Shown piece after piece: positions 4,659 through 8,046 of a stretch of DNA of 8,046 nucleotides. How positions within the stretch are numbered: position 1 is the first letter of the stretch; every line of letters begins with the position of its first letter. Below the pieces are notes generated by a model. That model did no database searches and was not told the DNA's origin. It saw only the letters and a program-made list of their open reading frames with translations. Position numbers and translations under genes: made by a program. The DNA is from Kingella pumchi. Its GTDB lineage: Bacteria; Pseudomonadota; Gammaproteobacteria; Burkholderiales; Neisseriaceae. The stretch is from assembly GCF_022288825.1 (NCBI RefSeq), contig NZ_JAKOOW010000074.1, forward strand, positions 1 through 8,046. Direction: 5' to 3'.

Positions 4659-4730
4659 GTAGGTCGGTGTATTTATGCCCGACAAACACAGATAAATTTT
4701 AAAACGTCGGGCATAAATGCCCCGACCTAC
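4659..4730. repeat. REPIN-like paired palindrome, 72 bp
   Basis: The left half (4659-4683) starts GTAG, with arms GTCGGTGTA (diverged) and ATGCCCGAC around TT. The spacer is A/T-rich with AAACACAGATAAA. The right half (4705-4730) has GTCGGGCAT, AA, then ATGCCCCGAC with one extra C, and ends in CTAC. It is the same family as the copies at 160-230 and 7810-7883. It lies just upstream of the membrane protein gene, and an over-long open frame of that gene begins inside it. Confidence 0.75.
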
Positions 4731-4743
4731 GGCTGCGCTTGCT

Positions 4744-4779
4744 TTCAGGCTGCCTATGCCTATCATCATGCCGTCTGAA
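4744..4779. repeat. DUS pair of two dialects upstream of the membrane protein gene
   Basis: It holds an exact Kingella-type DUS on the minus strand (4744-4755) and an exact AT-DUS on the plus strand (4768-4779), facing each other across 12 bases. The arrangement repeats that at 4601-4632, 6120-6160 and 7890-7930. Confidence 0.7.
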
Positions 4780-4830
4780 AAACCCAACCCATCCGAACCA
4801 CACCCCCAAACCCACATCAGAAAGCCCCCC

Positions 4831-6084
4831 ATGCCCGCCGAAATCCGTATCACCTATTCCCGCCTGAAAATGTTTGTGATGTCGCTCGTTCTGCTCGCCA
4901 TCGCCGCTGCCGCATCGCCGCTGCTGTTTGTTGGCAGCCTAAAATCTGTCCTAAGCGGAGCTTTTATTGTTTTGTTCTGCTTGGTGTTTGCCGCCCTGTT
5001 GCTCTACCGCGCCGCTGACAGCCGCACTAAACTGGTGTTAAACGCCGACGGTATCCGCATCGTCCAAGCATTTGCCGAAAAAGAACTCGACGGGGTTGGC
5101 GCGAAAAGCGGCAGCAAAACCAAGCGCGAAAACGTTTTTTATCCGTGGGAACTGGTTAACAGCGTGGTTTTCGTGTATCCGTTTCCCGCCACACTGTACC
5201 TGAACAGCGAGCCTGCACGCAAATTCAAAGCCGAACTGGAAGAACTGGAAGCCGAGCAGCCGCTGCCCGATAACGCCACGCTCGAGCAAATGGAAGCGCG
5301 CGTCGCCAAATATCTGCGCCTGTCGGAAAGCATGACCCGCCAGCGCGACTTCTCCATCACCCTGCCCGTGATGTACCTGCTGCACGGCAAACACCTGCCC
5401 GATTTAATCCGCACGCTAGCGGCCGAGTCCGACAAAAGCCGCCGCCAAGCCGTGCTCGACGGTTTTTGCCAAACCTTTTTCCCCAAAGCCCTTGGTTCGC
5501 GCCCCGTCGCGCCACCCGAACCGCGCGAGTTCCCCGTCTGCCTGCCCGCCCAAGTCAGCATCCGCAGCATTGGCGGCGGCTATCCGCTGGCAAACATTTT
5601 GTGTGCCCTGATGCTTATCGGCAGCCTTGTTTTTGCCGCCGTAATCGTGCGCAACGCCGCCGATCCTGCTGACATCCGCGGATTTCTGCCGCTGCTGCCC
5701 TTTGCCGTCATCACCGCCGCCGCGTGTGGGTGGCAGCTGTCCCGCTACCGCCGCCGTCGCGCCGTGCTTGCCGCCATCAACCGCCCCGAAGCGCAGCCGT
5801 GGAAACTCGTCGCCATCCCGATTTACATCGCCGGCACCAATCGCAAACTCAGGCGGACGTATTATTTCTACCCCGCGCCCATCAACGGCAAAATCCGCGA
5901 AATCACATTTAGCGACCACAACTTCCAACCCGTGCGCCGCCACGGACAATATCTCGCCTTCGCCCCGCGCAACGGCGGCGCGCCCGTTCCCATCGATGCC
6001 GATTTGCGCAATATCCAAGGGCTGAACGAAAGCGAACGCCGCGGGCTGCTGCGCCAGATTAAAGAACTGGAAGCAGAGTTTTAG
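4831..6084 (+). CDS. Four-helix membrane protein of unknown function
   Basis: I do not recognise this 417-residue protein with certainty. It has two N-terminal membrane segments (about 14-35 and 41-59) and a cytoplasmic-looking part with SRTKLVLNADGIRI and FYPWELVNSVVFVY (about 64-116). That part recalls the N-terminal, PH-like region of STM3941-type proteins. A charged helical stretch follows (about 129-172), then two more membrane segments (about 254-273 and 284-302) and a soluble tail with YYFYPAPINGKIREITFSDHNF (about 344-365). The repeated theme (two helices, then a beta-rich soluble part) suggests an internal duplication of the module; this is inference. An ATG 38 codons upstream lies within a REPIN and its extension is low-complexity, so the start at 4831 is preferred, though its ribosome-binding site (AGAAAG) is weak. 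It ends at a DUS hairpin and is a single-gene unit. Confidence 0.75.
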   Translation: MPAEIRITYSRLKMFVMSLVLLAIAAAASPLLFVGSLKSVLSGAFIVLFCLVFAALLLYRAADSRTKLVLNADGIRIVQAFAEKELDGVGAKSGSKTKRENVFYPWELVNSVVFVYPFPATLYLNSEPARKFKAELEELEAEQPLPDNATLEQMEARVAKYLRLSESMTRQRDFSITLPVMYLLHGKHLPDLIRTLAAESDKSRRQAVLDGFCQTFFPKALGSRPVAPPEPREFPVCLPAQVSIRSIGGGYPLANILCALMLIGSLVFAAVIVRNAADPADIRGFLPLLPFAVITAAACGWQLSRYRRRRAVLAAINRPEAQPWKLVAIPIYIAGTNRKLRRTYYFYPAPINGKIREITFSDHNFQPVRRHGQYLAFAPRNGGAPVPIDADLRNIQGLNESERRGLLRQIKELEAEF

Positions 6085-6093
6085 ACGGCAGCA

Positions 6094-6133
6094 AAGGCAG
6101 CCTGAAAACCAATCTCCACTTTCAGGCTGCCTT
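6094..6133. terminator. DUS inverted-repeat terminator of the membrane protein gene
   Basis: Kingella-type DUS at 6095-6106 (plus) and 6121-6132 (minus) give a perfect 14-bp stem (6094-6107 with 6120-6133) around a 12-base loop, 10 bases behind the stop codon. A third copy (6148-6159) can pair with the middle one instead, giving two mutually exclusive hairpins. Confidence 0.65.
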
Positions 6134-6134
6134 A

Positions 6135-6160
6135 ATGCCGTCTGAAAAGGCAGCCTGAAA
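6135..6160 (+). repeat. Tandem AT-DUS and Kingella-type DUS
   Basis: Exact ATGCCGTCTGAA (6135-6146) is followed after one base by exact AGGCAGCCTGAA (6148-6159). The same 26-base unit occurs at 7905-7930. With the preceding minus-strand DUS the match extends to 41 bases with two differences. Confidence 0.75.
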
Positions 6161-6207
6161 ACGCCTTCCCCCTTATCATCTCTTGTTTTGATTCAACTGA
6201 TTTTGCC

Positions 6208-7002
6208 ATGCCGACGATTAACCATTTTGCCTGTCCCCAGCATGTGGAAACGGGCTGCGTGTTGCAGCACAAAAAACTTTCATTCGCGCAATCGCAGTTT
6301 GCACAGCCGATGGTTGTGCGCGTGGTGCACGGGCGTAAAACGTTGCGCTACGCGGGCGGCGAATTGACTGCAACGACGGGACAATGGCTGCTGATTGCGG
6401 GCGGGCAGTCGTTTGATGTACTGAATGAGCCTGATGGGGCGCAGGGTTATCGCTCGGAATGGCTGATGTTGGGCGATGAATGGGTGGCGCAGTTTTTCGC
6501 GCAACACCCTTCGCGCGAAACGCTGGATTTGGCGCGTGTGTTGCGCCCTGATGCGGCTTGGAACGAATCGCTTTCTCGCGTGATACACGGCGTGCAGGCG
6601 CGGCTGCCTGAAACGGTGTTGGCAGCGCGGACAATGGAACTGCTGGCTTGGCTGGCGCAAGCCGGGGCGGTGTTCAATCCGCATTCGGCGCAGCCTGTAA
6701 GCAAGCAGATACGCCAACTGATTGCGCGAGATACCACAATCAACTGGCGGATAAGGGATGTGGCGCAGCGGCTGGGCATGAGCGAGGCAACGCTGCGGCG
6801 GCGGCTGGCGAACGAAGGCACGTCTTTTCGCGAACTGTCGGGCAGTGTGAAGATGATGCGGGCGCTGACCCTGCTGCAAACGTCGCCGTTGGGCGTGGCG
6901 CAGGTGGCGTATGCGGTGGGCTATGAGAGCCCTGCGCGGTTTGCGGCGAAATTTCGGGCGCATTTTGGTTGTACCCCGAGCGATGTACGCAGGGCGCGTT
7001 AA
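6208..7002 (+). CDS. AraC-family transcriptional regulator
   Basis: This 264-residue protein has an N-terminal AraC-type sensing domain (about 15-90, beta-rich, with VRVVHGRKTLRYAGGEL and GQWLLIAGGQSFDV, a cupin-like pattern) and a linker helix region (about 120-155). A C-terminal double helix-turn-helix follows: first motif RIRDVAQRLGMSEATLRRRL (181-200), second GVAQVAYAVGYESPARFAAKFRAHFGCTPSDVRR (229-262), closely matching the AraC/XylS signature. The effector is unknown. No good Shine-Dalgarno sequence precedes the ATG (CAACTGATTTTGCC); TATCAT at 6174-6179 is a possible -10, so a short or leaderless transcript is conceivable. No obvious target gene lies nearby in the same orientation. The next gene converges on it. 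Confidence 0.92.
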   Translation: MPTINHFACPQHVETGCVLQHKKLSFAQSQFAQPMVVRVVHGRKTLRYAGGELTATTGQWLLIAGGQSFDVLNEPDGAQGYRSEWLMLGDEWVAQFFAQHPSRETLDLARVLRPDAAWNESLSRVIHGVQARLPETVLAARTMELLAWLAQAGAVFNPHSAQPVSKQIRQLIARDTTINWRIRDVAQRLGMSEATLRRRLANEGTSFRELSGSVKMMRALTLLQTSPLGVAQVAYAVGYESPARFAAKFRAHFGCTPSDVRRAR

Positions 7003-7011
7003 TCCGCGTAT

Positions 7012-7023
7012 CGGCAGCCTGAA
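7012..7023 (+). other. Kingella-type DUS, one mismatch
   Basis: CGGCAGCCTGAA differs from the 12-mer only in the first base. It lies just behind the AraC stop codon. Confidence 0.6.
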
Positions 7024-7038
7024 AACCCCCAACGCAGC

Positions 7039-7071
7039 AAAAAAGGACGCACTACATGGCGTCCCTTTTTT
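7039..7071. terminator. Bidirectional intrinsic terminator
   Basis: AAAAAAGGACGC (7039-7050) pairs with GCGTCCCTTTTTT (7059-7071), one base bulged, around an 8-base loop. Runs of six A and six T flank the stem, so it should work on both strands. It lies between the converging AraC and YbhB-family genes. Unlike most terminators here, it contains no DUS. Confidence 0.85.
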
Positions 7072-7082
7072 CGTTTCATCCC

Positions 7083-7631
7083 TTATCGCGCTTGGCGCAC
7101 GGTAACTTTTGCCCTGCCCAGCGCGTGGGCATTGGTGAAAAAACCAACCAGCGCGGGCGTGGCTTCGGCGGTGATATTGGGCAGCGTGGCCACATCCACG
7201 GCGGTAACGGTGATTTCATAGCGGTGGTTTTGCCCCTTGGGCGGACACGCGCCCATAAAACCCGCTGTGCCACCATCGGTGCGCGTTTGCAGCGCGCCCG
7301 GCGGCAAGGCCTGGTTTTCAGGCAGCGCCGACACGTTGGCGGGAATATTGGCAACCACCCAATGCATCCAGCCCAAGCCGGTAGGCGCGTCTTTATCGTA
7401 CATCGTCAGCACAAAACTTTTCGTGCCTTTGGGGGCGTTTTTCCATGAAACCGTCGGCGCGATGTTGCCGCCTGTGCAGCCGAAGCCGTAGGATTCACTT
7501 AACAAATGGCGTTCGGCGAAGTGTCCGTTTTGCAAACCGCCCACTTGCACGGTAAATTTCCCTTCTGCCCCAGCTGTAGCAGAAAGCGCGGTAAAACCCG
7601 TCAGCGCAGCGGCATAGAGCCATGTTTTCAT
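7083..7631 (-). CDS. Secreted YbhB/YbcL-family (PEBP, Raf kinase inhibitor-like) protein
   Basis: This is a 182-residue phosphatidylethanolamine-binding-protein fold of the bacterial YbhB/YbcL type. A typical signal peptide (Lys2, hydrophobic core to about residue 18, cleavage likely after ATA or AGA at 20-22) places it in the periplasm, like YbcL. Family motifs are YDKDAPTGLGWMHWVV (78-93), the conserved ligand-site DxDAP and GxxHW, and GFMGACPPKGQNHRYEI (124-140). Cys52 and Cys129 could form a disulfide. The physiological ligand of these proteins is not settled. The start at 7631 is chosen because of the signal peptide and AAGGAAA 6-7 bases upstream; the longer open frame to 7823 runs through a DUS hairpin. 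A perfect TATAAT lies 37 bases upstream on the minus strand. It is a single-gene unit. Confidence 0.9.
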   Translation of the reverse strand: MKTWLYAAALTGFTALSATAGAEGKFTVQVGGLQNGHFAERHLLSESYGFGCTGGNIAPTVSWKNAPKGTKSFVLTMYDKDAPTGLGWMHWVVANIPANVSALPENQALPPGALQTRTDGGTAGFMGACPPKGQNHRYEITVTAVDVATLPNITAEATPALVGFFTNAHALGRAKVTVRQAR

Positions 7632-7667
7632 AATGTTTTCCTTATTTTGATGGGGTTGAAAACGCAG

Positions 7668-7673
7668 ATTATA
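7668..7673 (-). promoter_or_regulatory. -10 box of the YbhB-family gene
   Basis: TATAAT on the minus strand lies 37 bases before the start codon. The hexamer 17 bases upstream (TCATGC) is a poor -35, so activation or an unusual promoter is possible. Confidence 0.45.
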
Positions 7674-7727
7674 GGGATGAGCCGCACGCCGCATGATGCC
7701 GAAACGTGCAAATATTGTGCGGATTTG

Positions 7728-7793
7728 GGCAGCCTGAAAACAGGTTTGCGGCTGTTGCGAAGTCCAAACCCGTCTGCCGTTTTTCAGGCTGCC
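7728..7793. repeat. Large DUS-ended inverted repeat
   Basis: GGCAGCCTGAAAA (7728-7740) and TTTTCAGGCTGCC (7781-7793) are perfect 13-bp inverted arms. Inside them a second pair, GGTTTG (7743-7748) and CAAACC (7765-7770), can extend the stem. It lies upstream of the YbhB-family promoter, so it is not that gene's terminator. It could insulate or terminate transcription from the right. Confidence 0.6.
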
Positions 7794-7809
7794 TTTAAAA
7801 ACAACCGCC

Positions 7810-7883
7810 GTAGGTCGGTGCATTTATGCCCGACAGAAATAGGAAACACAGCAAAAAACGTCGGGCATGAATGCTCACCCTAC
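7810..7883. repeat. REPIN-like paired palindrome, 74 bp
   Basis: The left half (7810-7834) begins GTAG, with arms GTCGGTGCA and ATGCCCGAC around TT. The spacer has AGGAAACACAGCAAAA, matching the copy at 160-230. The right half (7859-7883) reads GTCGGGCAT, GA, ATGCTCACCC and ends in CTAC, with several changes in the last arm. It shares the left-arm variant GTCGGTG with the copy at 4659. Confidence 0.75.
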
Positions 7884-7889
7884 ACGGCG

Positions 7890-7930
7890 TTTCAGGCTGC
7901 CCTGATGCCGTCTGAAAAGGCAGCCTGAAA
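7890..7930. repeat. Composite DUS module, second copy
   Basis: The module holds a near-exact Kingella-type DUS on the minus strand (7891-7902, last base changed), an exact AT-DUS (7905-7916) and an exact Kingella-type DUS (7918-7929). It matches 6120-6160 with two differences over 41 bases. Confidence 0.7.
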
Positions 7931-7960
7931 CCGCATTACACGGTTTCAGGCTGCTTTTTT
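7915..7960 (+). terminator. Strong DUS-based intrinsic terminator
   Basis: GCAGCCTGAAACCG (7920-7933) pairs perfectly with 7941-7954 around a 7-base loop, and six T follow (7955-7960). It is shaped for rightward transcription, but no rightward gene ends nearby. It may instead mark the end of a leftward gene beyond the window, or a non-coding transcript. Confidence 0.75.
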
Positions 7961-8046
7961 ATTCCGTCATTCCCGCACAGGCGCACTACTGTCCGGAATA
8001 AATAACCCATACAAATCAGCATGCCAAGTACTTGACTTCAAAACAA
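7961..8046. other. Right-end spacer with half of a dRS3-like repeat
   Basis: CGTCATTCCCGCACAGGCG (7965-7983) closely resembles the left half of the neisserial dRS3/NIME repeat (ATTCCC-N8-GGGAAT), but the right GGGAAT arm is missing. CCGGAAT at 7993-7999 may be a decayed remainder. A 10-bp palindrome CAAGTACTTG (8025-8034) overlaps TTGACT (8032-8037), a possible -35 box for a gene beyond the window. Confidence 0.35.

Noticed and set aside
4717..4830. N-terminal extension of the membrane protein
   Set aside because: The extension is translated from a REPIN and two DUS and is Pro-rich; the start at 4831 fits the membrane topology better, though its ribosome-binding site is weak.
5416..6018. 200-codon minus-strand frame opposite the membrane protein
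   Set aside because: It is a Gly/Asp/Ala-rich shadow without motifs. The plus frame has coherent membrane segments.
6280..7032. 250-codon minus-strand frame opposite the AraC gene
   Set aside because: It is Arg/His/Gln-rich shadow sequence opposite a full AraC protein with both helix-turn-helix motifs.
7632..7823. N-terminal extension of the YbhB-family protein
   Set aside because: It reads through a DUS hairpin and the TATAAT box. The start at 7631 gives a normal signal peptide with a ribosome-binding site.
7506..7928. 140-codon plus-strand frame at the right end
   Set aside because: It runs through the YbhB signal-peptide region and then DUS, REPIN and hairpins (FQAA comes from the DUS itself). 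There is no ribosome-binding site or family likeness.

Overview
The window looks like a piece of a Neisseriaceae chromosome (a commensal Neisseria or a close relative such as Kingella). The main evidence is the density of DNA uptake sequences. I count by eye 14 exact copies of the Kingella-type 12-mer AGGCAGCCTGAA (both strands), three of the classical AT-DUS ATGCCGTCTGAA, two AG-DUS AGGCCGTCTGAA, and single copies of the mucosa-type and Simonsiella-type variants. The genes are GC-rich, short and mostly single transcription units, separated by DUS hairpins that probably act as terminators. The species cannot be named from this alone. I see no rRNA, tRNA, CRISPR array, transposase, integrase or phage gene.

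Layout: 1-355 is a repeat-rich spacer with two REPIN-like elements and a DUS terminator. Next comes a zinc-less MDR oxidoreductase (356-1369, minus), divergent from an HxlR-family regulator (1590-1940, plus) across a promoter region holding a truncated REPIN. A bidirectional terminator (1941-1982) separates this from a decayed alpha/beta-hydrolase tail (1991-2212, minus). The tail lies in the same frame as, and directly behind the stop codon of, an NADP-binding F420-reductase-like protein (2213-2839, minus). That gene is divergent from a LysR regulator (2944-3819, plus). Behind it is the C-terminal stub of a second LysR gene (3834-3971, minus), cut off next to a REP sequence. The DUS/REP-rich stretch to 4209 leads into a DUF1801 protein (4210-4560, plus), then a four-helix membrane protein of unknown function (4831-6084, plus), a cluster of DUS, an AraC regulator (6208-7002, plus), a bidirectional terminator, and a secreted YbhB/PEBP-family protein (7083-7631, minus). 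The last 415 bases hold only repeats, DUS and terminators.

The two enzyme/regulator pairs have the same design: a nicotinamide-dependent oxidoreductase transcribed away from its probable regulator. This suggests control by small electrophiles or redox-active compounds, but that is inference. The other genes appear to be independent units.

No large new system (defence island, biosynthetic cluster, phage) is visible. The most interesting content is non-coding: a family of about 72-bp paired palindromes with GTAG feet (the signature of REP elements moved by RAYT transposases), and a mixture of DUS dialects combined into palindromes and composite hairpins.
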